In this document: piece by piece, positions 50,340 to 61,103 of the stretch
Numbering within the stretch: the first letter of the stretch is position 1
How the letters are laid out: each line of letters starts with the position of its first letter
Origin: Hirudo medicinalis
Lineage: Eukaryota; Annelida; Clitellata; Hirudinida; Hirudinidae
Reading direction: 5' to 3'
DNA length: 64,000 bases
Assembly (NCBI GenBank): GCA_011800805.1
Contig: MPNW01000046.1
Location: forward strand, 77,597-141,596
Made by a program: the position numbers and the translations under genes
The notes under the pieces: model-generated
What the model was told of the DNA's origin: nothing
The model's database searches: none
What the model saw: the letters and a program-made list of their open reading frames with translations, nothing else

Positions 50340-50510
50340 CTCGTTTTGAACAGTTTCTTCTTTAATGGTTAACCCATTGACCTGGCCTTCCATGGTTCAA
50401 CCCTCACCACTGCATTAGATAAGTTATTCCCGGAGACGATTCCTGTTGTGGGTGCACTGAACTATCTATGCTAATGTAGGAGCTAGGAGCGGCAACTTCC
50501 CTTTTGTTCG
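50340..50510 (+). mobile_element. tRNA-derived SINE-like sequence
   Basis: Just after TBCE, TAATGGTTAACCCATTGACC resembles a box A region and TGGTTCAACCCTC (50393-50405) a box B. The tail includes GGGTGCACTGAACTATCTATG. It differs from the SINE family at 41345. Limits are approximate. Confidence 0.45.
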
Positions 50511-51698
50511 TTCTAGTCCTAGTTATGTGTTAGGTAGTGTGGATTCGTTGGCGAATAAAGTAGCTCTCTGTAGTGTCTTGGTGTAATCGACTAACTGCGA
50601 GTTACAACAATTCCTCTCCTCTACAAATATAGATATCCATGGTTTGCCGCTGAGTGCGTGCTTGAGAAGCGTCGCCAAGTCATGCTCCGACGAAGAGACG
50701 TTGCTGCGGAGGACATCAGGGCTTCTGCTCACATGCCAGATTTTTCCATATTAAACGTCGAAACTACTACACCAGGCTTATAACTAAAGACCGACGGAAT
50801 TTCGGTTTCGGCACCGAAAGTCACCATACACTTTCGATGTACTTTAGGTTTCGAACGAACGATTATTTTGCGTCTTATTTTCGGTTTTGGCCGGAAGGCT
50901 TTCGGCGAATGAACATATTATCATTGTTGTTGCTGTTGTTGTTGTTGTCGTTGTTGTTGTTAAAATGAGCAGATGACAAATGCCCTTACCTGTTCCCAAG
51001 CAAACAAACAAGAAAATTTGTCTGAGATATGTGATTTTAACATGTCATTTGTACAATAGGAAGGGAACAAGGTCGTGATTGCTGATGAGGCATGTGAATC
51101 GACTGAAAGTTGTGGATGAAACGATGTTATTAGGAAGAGAGTTCCAAATTTTGTTTACGCTATTAGTGGAAATATATAGTCGTGTCTGTTGAGTACGAGT
51201 CGGGCCTAAGTTTAAACTGTCTTCTAATTGATGAATAATTAGCGAAATGAATATGGTTTATGAGGTCTGTTAATATTAGGTTAATGAATATCTTGTACAG
51301 TAAACAGAGATAGATGAGCTATGAGATGGAGATGGTTCGAGTGATTTGGGTTTCAATGCCTTGAGACGATCATGATATCCTAGCTGATATTTTTATGTTG
51401 TAAAAATATAAAAATGATTAAAACGCAGCTCATTGATATAGCGCCATATGCATAGCGTCAGAGGCGCTAACCATTTATATAGCGCTCCCTCCCAAGGGCG
51501 CTTGTGGCAGTGCAGGCTGGGTTTCGAACACGATACGACTGTCGCCGTTGCCGCAGTATGCAGGAATTTAACCTATTCGGCCAACTTGCATAACGGCGCC
51601 CCGTTTGATTACGAATACAATTATATTGTACATCAAAGTACATTTATATTAGTGGATACTGTGCAGAATAACAAATAATGTATGACTTCGATATATGA
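50511..51698. other. Repeat-rich spacer
   Basis: No gene recognised. It contains a palindrome-rich stretch at 50787-50910 with repeated TTTCGGTTTCGGCACCGAAA-like halves, suggesting an old DNA transposon end, a GTT microsatellite at 50925-50962, and the inverted SINE listed separately. Confidence 0.5.
51425..51612 (-). mobile_element. tRNA-derived SINE, inverted copy
   Basis: Read on the minus strand, it shows a head with TTGGCCGAATAGGTTAAATTCCTGC, box B TCGTGTTCGAAACCC (complement at 51519-51533), then CAAGCGCCCTTGGGAGG and CTATATAAATGGTTAGCGCC. The motif order and box B match the SINE at 41345-41525. Confidence 0.7.
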
Positions 51699-53660
51699 AT
51701 GACGCCCTTATCTTCGATAAAATCCATTGCAAGCCTTAAGCAGCTCAAGGTTTTATCTCTTCAATATGCAAGATCAACTTGTGAAAGTCAGTTCTTTCTG
51801 GAAACATTAGAATCAATGGATCGATTGAGGTAAATTTTTAAGCTTAATTATATACTTAGATCAAGGTCAATCTTACAATTTCTTAAACTTCGAATTGTTC
51901 ACAGGACATTGGATCTACGGGGATCAATATCAGAACAAATTCAATACAAACTCCTTGCTGTGATATCCAAACTGCCAAATTTAGAAAATGTTGATATATC
52001 CTATAATTCTGAATTAGGGTTAGTCCGTTGTTTACCATCTTTACTAAATTGATTCCATAACTAATTGATGTTACGCAGGGAAGACTGGGTTTTAGAATGT
52101 ATGAGGTGTAAGAGGTGGAAGACATTTGGAATGGTTGGACTCGACGTGTCGAACAAATTTTCTCCTTTCGATAAGTTCAAGCCATGGGCTGATCAAGTAA
52201 AGTTGCATTTTCTGTTGTAATAGATAAGGCACAATTTCATTGGTAAAGCCACATAAATTTAGAATATTTTATTACGCTGTGAATGGTTTATTTGCAGATT
52301 TTTGCCATGTACAATGAAACAGTTGTCTCCACTCTTGAGCATTATAATCATGACATCGTTGTCACTCAACATGTTGATCATATTCTTGACATTATTCATT
52401 TAATTCCTAATGATCAAATACCAAAGATTGAAAATGTAAGGAAAATAAGAGATGAAAGAAATTAGTTCGTAATTTATGTCAAAACACCATCTGTTTTAAT
52501 ATTTGAATTTTATAGTTGCTTGACCTATACTTTCTCGCGTATCTTGTAATAACTCGTTCCACTTAATTCCACTTAATTTTATTTTGACATTATTGTTAAT
52601 TGGTAATTAATAACAATTTACTCTTATTTTAATCCTTTTTTATTATTTACAGGCTTTCCTAAATGAATTTCAACGTAACTTTAATAACACTTTTATAAGG
52701 TAAATGAGCGGTTTGATATCAATTATTTGCAAGATTGTTCTAAATGAAAACCCTTGACAGGCAAATATTAAGATATTTTGAAAGCGGAAGATGGACACAC
52801 AACTTCATAAAGTAAGCTATCAAATCTGAGGAATCAGAGTTTGTGGCTATGTGGTACCATAAACAGGGCATTTGCTCCATTCTGACATTATTAGAAGCAA
52901 AGAAAAAAAAAGCATCTCCTCAATCATCTCTTGCGCGAGGGTTTGCCCCTCCCCCTTTGAAAAAGCTGAAATACGTCCCTGACCATAAAAATGAATTATT
53001 ATTTACATATTTACATTACTAATGTGATTTAAATAATGTCATGTTATTAATGCTAATAATTGTCAAATCTCTATCGTTTAATTTTAGGAAACTACTTACT
53101 TTGTTGTGCACCAGACATACCATTGATCACAGGAGGAAGGTAAGGATGATATCCTGCTGTAAATAATTTGCCATGCGTAATAGTAATTATTTTTTTAAGC
53201 TAAAGTGGTATTTTTCTGAAAGAAGATTGGTAGATATTGTAAGTTTTCACTTTAAAATTTCCAATATTTACTACTTTAATGTCATAATGTTTATTTAAAA
53301 ATTATAAAGGTCAGAAATAAGCACATAGCTCGAGCCATGTTGGAGATTGTTGAGAAAAATTTAAACAAAGATTTAAGCTTAGAATTGCTATGGACTCTCT
53401 TAACCATCTATGCTGAGAATGATAGACACTATGTGATGTTTTATCAAGAGGAAGTTGGTTGAATTTATTGGATTAATTTGTCATAAAAATGTCATGTTTA
53501 TTAAATTTATTTTATACAAAATTTATCAAAGCTGTGACACAAAATAATTTATATTTATTATCAGATATTTGAGAAGTATTCTATGAATAAGCTGACTGAC
53601 AATGATGTCAACTTGAACATGAGAGAATTATTGCTGAAAATTAATAAAATTGAAGCCTGA
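51699..53660 (+). CDS. Leucine-rich-repeat protein, Zyg-11-like
   Basis: Nine exons join in phase to 296 residues: 51699-51829, 51905-52018, 52079-52196, 52298-52435, 52653-52699, 52761-52811, 53088-53139, 53310-53453, 53565-53660. The ATG at 51699 is the only one in frame, but the true start may lie upstream of the inverted SINE. The N-terminal part holds two leucine-rich repeats (LKQLKVLSLQ, LPNLENVDISYN); the C-terminal two-thirds is helical (NKHIARAMLEIVEKNLNKDL, LELLWTLLTIYAENDRHYV). This LRR plus armadillo-like order, with NxRHYVMF near the end, resembles the ZYG11/ZER1 substrate receptors of CUL2 ubiquitin ligases. Vertebrate ZYG11B is over 700 residues, so this is either a short relative or a 5'-truncated copy. 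The exon structure argues against a processed pseudogene. Assignment is tentative. Confidence 0.65.
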
Positions 53661-53739
53661 ACAACATTTTGATGAAATTTTTAATTTGTGTGAAATGTAA
53701 ACTTATTTGAAACTTAATTCTTAAGTCTCTTCTTTAGTC

Positions 53740-53830
53740 CAGACAGTGGCGTCACTAGGGGGGTTCGGGTGACAAGTGCGGGTGACATCATTTTAGGGGG
53801 TTTCACCAGATATTTATATTCTATAATGTC
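53740..53830. repeat. Short interspersed repeat starting CAGTGGCGTCACTAGG
   Basis: CAGTGGCGTCACTAGGGGGG at 53744 opens a stretch with GGGTGACATCATTTTAGGGG. The opening resembles 34665 and is common in animal interspersed repeats. Only the start is clear. Confidence 0.45.
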
Positions 53831-54029
53831 AACAGATATCTAGGCGTTAATAAAATAACCGAACCGATGATAGTTAAACACATGAGCCATAGGCACAGGG
53901 TACCATCATGCAAGCATTTGGTGTTCATGTGAAGATGATTCAGAACTTCTCGGAGTGATTTGCCTTCGTCACATTCCTCGTCAAATGAGACGAAACATTC
54001 CAGTGGTGCCACTCCCTACCAGTATTTTT

Positions 54030-55650
54030 TAGCCTGGAATCCACGTCGCTTGAAGACATGAGGCGAGTTATTAGAAAAATTAGGAATCGTTTGGCGCCAT
54101 GGCCCAATAGAGTTCCGTACCTTTTGTAAAAGAAATCCGAAAGTGATGTACTTGCTGAACTCCCTCATCGAAAAAGCATGGCAGTCAGGCAGGGTAGACG
54201 ATGAGTGGAAAATAGCTGAAGGCGTCTACATACCGAAGGAAAGGAACTCGCACAGCCCATGCCAATTTAGACCCACATTACTGCTTAATGTGGAAAAGAA
54301 GGTATTTTTTCAGTCATTGCGTCGAGGCTCACTGAATATGTGTTGTCCAACAATTAAGTGGATACATCAATCCAGAAAAGAGGCGTTCCAGGCGTTCCTG
54401 GCTGCATCGAGCACTCCTCCATGATTTAGGAGGATATTCAGCTAAGTGGCGCCGACTGAGTTTGTACGTTGTATGGCTCGACTTGGCGAATGCGTACGGA
54501 TCGGTGCCACACCAACTCATATGGAAGACGTTGGAGACTCATCATGTGCCGCGTCACATAGTTCAAATTATTCATACGTATTTTGACGGGTTCATGATGA
54601 GGTTCTCTACTAAGACGTACACAGCAAATGGGTTCCTCTGGAGGTAGGTATTGCAATGGGGTGCGCGACATCCCCTCCCTTTTCGTACTAGCGATGCAAC
54701 TTTTACTCAACGCAGTTGGGTCTAATGTTCCAGAGGCACACTTAGGTAAGAGTTTGTACATGCCTTCGTTGAAGGCGTTCATGCATGACACCACCCTAGT
54801 GATGAATAGAAGACCTGTAGTCTAGAATACTCTGGATACGTTCAATAACCTTTTAGGGTGGTGCCAAATGGTTTTTAAACCTGCAAAATCGAGAAGTCTC
54901 GCCCTCGTTAAAGGGAAAATTTGCAGCGATGTCTCGTTTGTTGTAGCAGGACAACGGGTTCCTACAATCTCCGAGGAACCGGTTAAAAGCATGGATCATG
55001 TTTTTAATGATTCCCTCACCGACAAAAACCAAGACAAGCTGTTGAGGGGTCGCAGGTAATCGGAGAGGCATCATTGCAGGGAAGGATGAAGGTGTGGTTG
55101 TTCCAGTTTGCTTCTTCCAAGTCTGCTGTGGCCATTGACGATCTATGAGATCGGCTTGCCCAAGTCGAAGGGTTAGAGAAGAAAGTTAGCAGAATCATCA
55201 GATCATGGCTTGGGCTATCTCCAGGGATGTAATCTGTTGCCCTCTACAGCAAAAGCGCAAAGTTAAGGCTACCTCTGAGATCCATAGTGGAGGAGTATAA
55301 GGTCTCCAAAATAATAACGCAGTGGATGCTAAACAACTCTGCGGACATCAGGATCCGCGAAGTTAAACCACCGTTAAGAAAAAAAAGTTTAAAGCACAGG
55401 ATGCGATCGATAAGTCAGTTTCGGAACTGACATTTGAGGAAATGCGAGGTCCTATTCAGACGGGCCGTCATGCTACAGGATGGAACCATTTCACAAAATG
55501 GTCAGAGTCCTGCTCAGCAGGGCTTATAATCAAAGAAGGAGGATTGAAAGAGAGCGAGTCACAAAGGCAATGCAGCCGTCTCAGCAAGGTAGATGGACCA
55601 CGTGGGAGGACGTGGTTCAGCGCTCCAACAGTTAGAATGAGTTATGGAGG
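54030..55650 (+). mobile_element. Non-LTR retrotransposon pol remnant
   Basis: Fragments of one reverse transcriptase occur in order over several frames: WQSGRVDDEWKIAEGVYIPK (54170-54240), a fingers region near 54260-54420, WLDLANAYGSVPHQLIWKTL (54475-54530), a broken FMHDT site where YxDD is expected (54778-54792), FKPAKSRSLALVKGK and VPTISEEPVKSM (54870-54990), then the C-terminal GWNHFTKW and WTTWEDVVQRS stretches up to 55640. The same order is seen in widespread aquatic-animal non-LTR elements. The YxDD aspartate pair is lost and several stops interrupt it, so it is inactive. Confidence 0.75.
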
Positions 55651-55657
55651 ATGAAAA

Positions 55658-56160
55658 ATGGAAGACATTGGCAGCAGGGCTCAGGCTACAAAAAAAATTG
55701 ATGCCGAGAATATTTCTATAATAGATAAAGAAAAGAAAAAATGGAGAAATATTTTGCACAAGCTGCTTGATATCACACTATTTCTTGCTAAACAAAATCT
55801 GGCATTTCATGGCCACAAGGAAAATGAATTCTCATTGAATAGAGAAAACTTTCTAAAGATTGTTGAAATGTTTTCCAAAAGTGACCCATTGCTGAAGGAA
55901 CACCTTACAAGATTAAAGAGAAATGCATGTACAGTAAAAGCATCCGTATCTTATCTTTTATCAGAAACACAAAATGAATTTATCAATGTCCTGGCAAATC
56001 ACGAAGAAAAGATACTAGTCATGGATATAAAGGCTGCGAAGCATTTTGGAATTATGTTCGACAGTGCATCTGACATATCACAACACTGACCAGATGAATG
56101 AAGTGATCAGATATGTGAAAATCTGTTGAAATAGTTTTGTTAATTGTTCTAAAACTGTTG
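55658..56160 (+). pseudogene. hAT-type transposase fragment (ZMYM1-like, DUF4371)
   Basis: A 143-codon frame at 55658-56089 encodes KKKWRNILHKLLDITLFLAK, NLAFHGH, DPLLKEHLTRLKR and KAAKHFGIMFDSASDISQ, the start of the hAT transposase-like core found in ZMYM1/zinc-finger MYM-type genes. The next family residues (DQMNEVIRYVK) continue at 56089-56126 in another frame, so a single frameshift breaks it, and the rest of the protein is absent. Confidence 0.8.
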
Positions 56161-56261
56161 TAGTGGTATAATAATTAGGATAATTATATTAGGATTAATT
56201 ATAATTAGGATAATTATTATATAATTAAGTTTTAGGAATTTATTAAATTGTAATATAATAT

Positions 56262-57090
56262 TCAGTATCTTTTGTTGTGACCTCGAAAAGATTAATTACT
56301 AAATAAATGATTCCCTTCCCAAGTTGATCTCTCACACTTCTTAGTTGTAGACAATAACAAACATAAAAGTAAGGATACAACAAAAACTATGTTATGTGGT
56401 TCTGACTCGGAAGTTGGTGAGAAGTTGCAGCGAGTAACTTGTCGTGGCGAAGTTGTCGATAGAAACTTTGTTGTAGAAAGACTACAGTCAAGTTCTTTAA
56501 TTGCTTAAAGTTGACAGTTACATTCAGCTGTTTATTAAACTACTAACTGTTGCTTAGTTTACTTCCATAATTTTCAATAGGTTATGGGCCCAGACACCCT
56601 AAACGAGAAAATAGAGATTAGTAGACAGTGTAGCGACAGCGGCATTGACGACGAAGACGAGTTCGCTACAAAGTTTATTTACAACAACGGCAACAATGCT
56701 CCGACTGATAACATAACTGCTGGAGTAGCAGCGTAGCGACGCAGACGGAAGAGTAGGAGAAAGAAGGGAAGAATATCCTGACTTAGCTTCTTAAATAGCC
56801 ATTCAGGACAAAGGAGGATGTCCACAAACAAAGGATGCGCGCCTGGTAAGTCATCGCTGATAGGGTTATGATGAGCACGTGATTATGATGGATGTGCGAT
56901 CCTACAACAGTAGATTAAACGGCTCTACGGAAAGCGAAACCAAAACATTTGTGTTGTATCCTTACCTTTATGTTTGTTATTGTCTACAACTAACTATAAG
57001 AATTGTGAGAGATCAACTTGGGAAGGGAATTATTTATTTAGTAAATAATCTTTTCGAGGTCACAACAAAAAGATACTGAATATAATAATC
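56262..57090. mobile_element. Inverted pair of LTR fragments
   Basis: About 130 bases at 56266-56398 (starting TATCTTTTGTTGTGACCTCG) recur in inverted orientation at 56952-57079. The minus-strand copy follows directly after the gypsy integrase below, as a 3' LTR should. The plus-strand copy is followed, about 180 bases on, by AGGTTATGGGCCCAGACACC (56579-56598), which resembles a primer-binding site, and by a short open frame at 56584-56736. Two LTRs of one family therefore face opposite ways. Confidence 0.65.
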
Positions 57091-57091
57091 A

Positions 57092-57770
57092 TATTATAAA
57101 ATAATTAATTTCNCAAATGCTTCGAAAATTTCTCTTGATGCTCTTTCGACATATCTGGGTCTTAGTTGATTTGTGTGTCTCCTTGTTATCTTCCTACCAA
57201 CTTCTACGTCATAAACTGTTTTTCCAATCCTCTTGATGACCTTCTCGGGAATCCATCTTGTGTGATTTGGATCTTTAAAGTCTCTGACGTATACTGTCTC
57301 CTGATCTTTGAATAATCTTGGTCGTGCTCCATTCTTTTTATCAAATTGCTTTTTCATGCATGACTTCCTTGATGTACTTCTTCCTCTTCTTATATGTAGT
57401 TGAAGATCTGAGAGTGGTGTCGTGTCCTTATTTGTCTTCCTATGAAACTTTCAGACGGTGATTTTTGGTCCGGGCTTGCTGGACACGGTGTAGATCTGTA
57501 TGTTAGTAGGAATTTCTGCACTAATTCCTCTGGAGGTATCCTTACATGGCTTATTGAATTTGTCTGGCAGAATCTTTCGAATTCTGCAGATGTGAATTGT
57601 GTCCCGTTATCTGAAACTAATGTTTCTGGAAACCCATATCTTGCAAACATCTTGCTTAACTCACAGATGGTTGCCGTTGACGTGATTGTTTTCATCTGTA
57701 TTACCTCTGGCCATTTGGAATAAGCATCCAAGACAAAATTATGTCTTTTTTTACTCTTTTTCAAAATAAT
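57092..57770 (-). mobile_element. Ty3/gypsy retrotransposon integrase fragment
   Basis: On the minus strand, 57764-57390 encodes an integrase core: VLDAYSKWPEVIQMKTITS, the LVSDNGTQFTSAEFERFC motif (DDE second Asp) and LLTYRSTPCPASPDQKSPSE. The core between the second Asp and the expected Glu is shortened. After a frame break, 57357-57100 gives the C-terminal module (FKDQETVYVRDFK, RWIPEKVIKRIGKTVYDVEV, RRHTNQLRPRYV). The protease and reverse transcriptase are missing, so only the 3' end remains. An N lies at 57113. Confidence 0.8.
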
Positions 57771-57784
57771 TTATATTAAATCGT

Positions 57785-57965
57785 ACTCCCGCATGGTTTA
57801 ATTGTTAAGACTTCCACCTCAAGCGTCGGCAGCACGGATTCGACGTCCTAATCCTCTAGCCTTGTAACGGACGTTAATAAACATTTAAAGAAAGGTTAAG
57901 GGTCAGCACGTAATTGTGCGGTATGGGCGATCCTACAAGACGTTATGTTATGTGTTTTCAAATTT
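57785..57965 (+). mobile_element. tRNA-derived SINE-like sequence
   Basis: GCATGGTTTAATTGTTAAGA resembles a box A region and GGATTCGACGTCC (57837-57849) a box B. The part after it (GTGCGGTATGGGCGATCCTA) resembles 56860-56905. The family differs from the pair at 41345 and 51425. Confidence 0.45.
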
Positions 57966-58150
57966 ATCCTATGCGATAAGGGGTCCATAAAATCTTGGTC
58001 CATTTCTAGCCCCTCCCTCTTGTCCACTTTCGGCTTGACACTCCCTAAACACCCCCCCCCCCTGTCCACAAAAGTCCACTTTGGACTCTACCCCCTTTGT
58101 GCGGACGTCTTTTATGGATGATTCCTACGTTCTTTTGTTAAATAAATTAT
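57966..58150. other. C-rich spacer
   Basis: It contains a run of thirteen C at about 58051-58063 and two copies of a TCCACTTT(C/G)G(G/A)C motif. No further structure was recognised. Confidence 0.4.
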
Positions 58151-59089
58151 CAGTGTTGTAAAAGGTACTGCTACTTAAGTAAAAGTACAAGCAGCACGAC
58201 AAAATTTCACTTAAGTAAAAGTAATGGTATTTGTTAAAAATGTACTCAAGTAAAAGTAAAAAGTATCAACATTTTAAAGTTACTTTAAAAGTAAAAAGTA
58301 AATGTTTATTTGATTAAAGTAAAAAAATATAACAAAAGTAAAAAGTAAAAGCTCTGAAGCTTCTTTTATAATAGTCATTGAGTCCATAACATAGTGCTCT
58401 TTTATTGTGATCGTACATCATTCCATCATGATTCAAACGTCTGAACTAATGCATAAACTGTTAAAACTACAAACTGTTACAACTAACTAACATTCACACT
58501 AATGAAAGTGATTTCCTCAATAACGGATAGTCCTACAGAAGTAACTGTTACATGTTGTAATATAAATTACATTATATTCTATAACATAAATTAATGGAGG
58601 GTAATATAAAAAATAGTAGGAATTTAGCCTTCTTCAGTTCAAAAATTATTCTGTTTGTTGCATAGGATTTTGAATTTCCTTATGGATGTTGAAATGTTTG
58701 AAAGCTTCTGGAGCCTAACAATTGTTAAATGCGCTATTTTCAAGCTCGTTGATTTCAAATCAGGGCGAACCCAGAATTTTTTTCTGGGAGTTTGATTCTT
58801 GAAGACCTTTTTCTGTATTCCAGTAAACCAGTATTCTTAGATTTTTAAAATAACGAGGGGGCTAAATCAGCATACATGACGTATTGAAAGCACTTATGTT
58901 GATATCTTGTGAGAAAGATCTAACTAATACAATTTCAACAGATGACATCATTAAGAATCTCGCAAAAGATTCCACTGTATATCTTAATTTACATGTATGC
59001 TAATGCTAAATGCTGGAAGCTTTTTTCAATATCTAAAGGTTATCTTTTATAAAAACCGTTATAAAATTGTCCATTAGATGCTCAGGTCC

Positions 59090-60180
59090 ATGCACATACA
59101 TAGTAATTACAATCAGATTTAAATATCAATGGGATTTCGTCGATAAATGCCTTTGGTGTTATTTATCAAGGTTTTCACCAGTGAGCATGGGGTCTCTTCA
59201 TGTCCAGAAAATAATTTTTATTACAGAGCTCACAAAAGCTTACTATTATACTAAGGCTCTATATAAATGGTTTTGCGTCCATAACTTATATAATAAAAAT
59301 ACTGATAGTTTACGTTAATATAGATGAGTTCTGGAAAGAGACTTAGTGATATTGAATAAGGAATTTATAAAGGCCTTTAGAGACTTAAATTTGTCAATTT
59401 CAGACATTTTTAGGAGGGTTAATCGCTCTAGAAAAGTTATGAGCCGTTATTTGAATGATCCTGGAAGTTATGGAACAAACATTTTCCAGTAAGACCTCAA
59501 AAACTTACTGAACGTCGCAGACGAGTTGTCCTCCGCGAAGCTTCCGAGGGGTCTAGCTCAACAAGAGACTTAAAAATTAAGTTATACTTGGAGGTAGGTT
59601 GATCGACCATATTCAGATGCCTTCAGAAGTTAAGCGTCATCGCAAACCATTTCTAACGGAGGCTCACAGGAAGATTCGACTAAACTGGGCAAAAGAGATG
59701 GTGGATTCGGGGATGATAGCTCTGTTATTTTTTCTGATGAAACGAAATTAAATTTGGATGGACCAGATGGGTATAAATATTATTGGCATGATGTCAGTGT
59801 CATATATTTAGATTTTGTTGTCTATGATATTCAGTAGTCCTAGACGGGACTTCCGCTCTCATTTGTTTTTCAGTTGATTCGATGTAAATAAACAGTTTTA
59901 AACAGGACAATCAGTGGGCCAAAAAAAAAAACATTTTAGAAATGGATTTCGGAAGTGGCTCGCTGATGGTCTGGGCTGCTACTTTCTCTCGTGGTTCATC
60001 TGAACTTGTCCTCTTAGAAGGGAAGCGGAAGTCATCAAAATATATCGATACACTGGACCAGTATTCGTTTCCGCTGTGTGACAAATTTAGAGATGATGCA
60101 GTCATTTTCAGCATGACAATGTTCCGCTACAAACATCAAGGCTGACAAGAACTTTTCCCCAGGAGAAAGCGGCAATTTAG
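59090..60180 (+). mobile_element. Tc1/mariner element, copy B (dead)
   Basis: It parallels copy A at 31060-31850: the same upstream segment (TGGGATTTCGTCGATAAATG), a transposase start at about 59322 with a stop soon after (GKRLSDIE then TAA), helix-turn-helix remnants (ISDIFRRVNRSRK), [14 protein letters not shown], the first DDE aspartate region ([20 protein letters not shown], about 59730-59790) and the second after an insertion (FGSGSLMVWAATFSRGSSEL). Frameshifts and stops make it inactive. Confidence 0.75.
59800..59916. mobile_element. 117-base insertion in Tc1 copy B
   Basis: The Tc1 coding region is interrupted after GATGTCAGTG and resumes at GGGCCAAAAA; copy A has GATGTCAGAGGGCCCC without a gap. 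The insertion is bounded by the direct repeat TCAGTG (59794-59799 and 59911-59916), a likely target duplication. It contains a GTCCTAGACGGGAC dyad and an AATAAA signal, and does not code. Confidence 0.65.
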
Positions 60181-61103
60181 CTAATTGTTAATTTTTAGAA
60201 CGTTTGGTAAACATTCTGTTCTGTTTTTTAGATCATCATGAGGTTATGCTTGCTAATCGATAAATGGCAAAATGTGACAAATGTGATGAATAATGATTAA
60301 AGGGAATCAATTTTTTAAAACTTCTCAGAAGTGTTTTGTTGAAGCACGAACTCTTGTCAACGGTTGACCGGAATTCAATATCAAACAGGCCACGTTTTTA
60401 TGTTATTGCAAATGGGTTTCTAACTTCATTTCATTAATACCTTACAATATATTATTTTGTTTCAAATCCAACAAAAAACACACAAATAAATGTTTAGCTG
60501 GAAGTCATCGACTTGAGACAGTGTCGATCGGTAACGAAGTAAAAGTAACGCGTTACTTTGCTTAAGTGAGCCGAAGTACTTCTTACTTATTTATTTCAAC
60601 CAAAAAGAGGAATAACACAAATCAGTTAATGTAAAGATGTAGAGTAACGAAGTTCGGACAATTTTCAGTACTTTTACATGTACTGATAAGCACTCTTCCT
60701 TGAAGTAAGACTTTCGGAAATACTTTTACTTCGTTGCTTGTCCGCCTTACAAAGCGTTACAAAGTAATGTAAGCATGTTGCATTTTGCATTTTCAAAATG
60801 ATTTGCGCAACAATTCATACGGTTTTATATTTCATGTACCAAACTAATGGGTAATGTGTACTGACCATCCCACTCATTAGTGTGAATTACTTGTTATTAT
60901 CATTAGAAGTAACAGTTTCAAGTTTATGCATTAGTTCAGACAGTAACGTTTGCAACATGAAAGTAACTTTAAAATGCTGATACTTGTTACTTTTGCTGGA
61001 GTACCTTTTTAAACAAATACTTCTACTTTTACTCAAGTACATTTTTGAGGTGTTACTTGCACTTTTACTTAAGTACTGAAGCGCAGTACTTTTTACAACA
61101 CTG

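Larger units (their letters stand above)
58151..61103. mobile_element. Long-inverted-repeat hAT-like element, copy B
   Basis: The left end CAGTGTTGTAAAAGGTACTG (58151) is mirrored at 61084-61103 (complement CAGTGTTGTAAAAAGTACTG). Similarity between the arms extends about 220-250 bases inward (AAGTAAAAGTAAC repeats, TCAACATTTTAAAGTTACTT, GTCTGAACTAATGCATAAAC). The 8-base flanks (TAAATTAT left, GAGACAAA right) do not match, so the expected target duplication is missing. The interior holds a Tc1 remnant and no hAT transposase. Further arm-like AAGTAAAAGTAACG sequence at 60535-60740 suggests a second, nested end. Confidence 0.75.
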
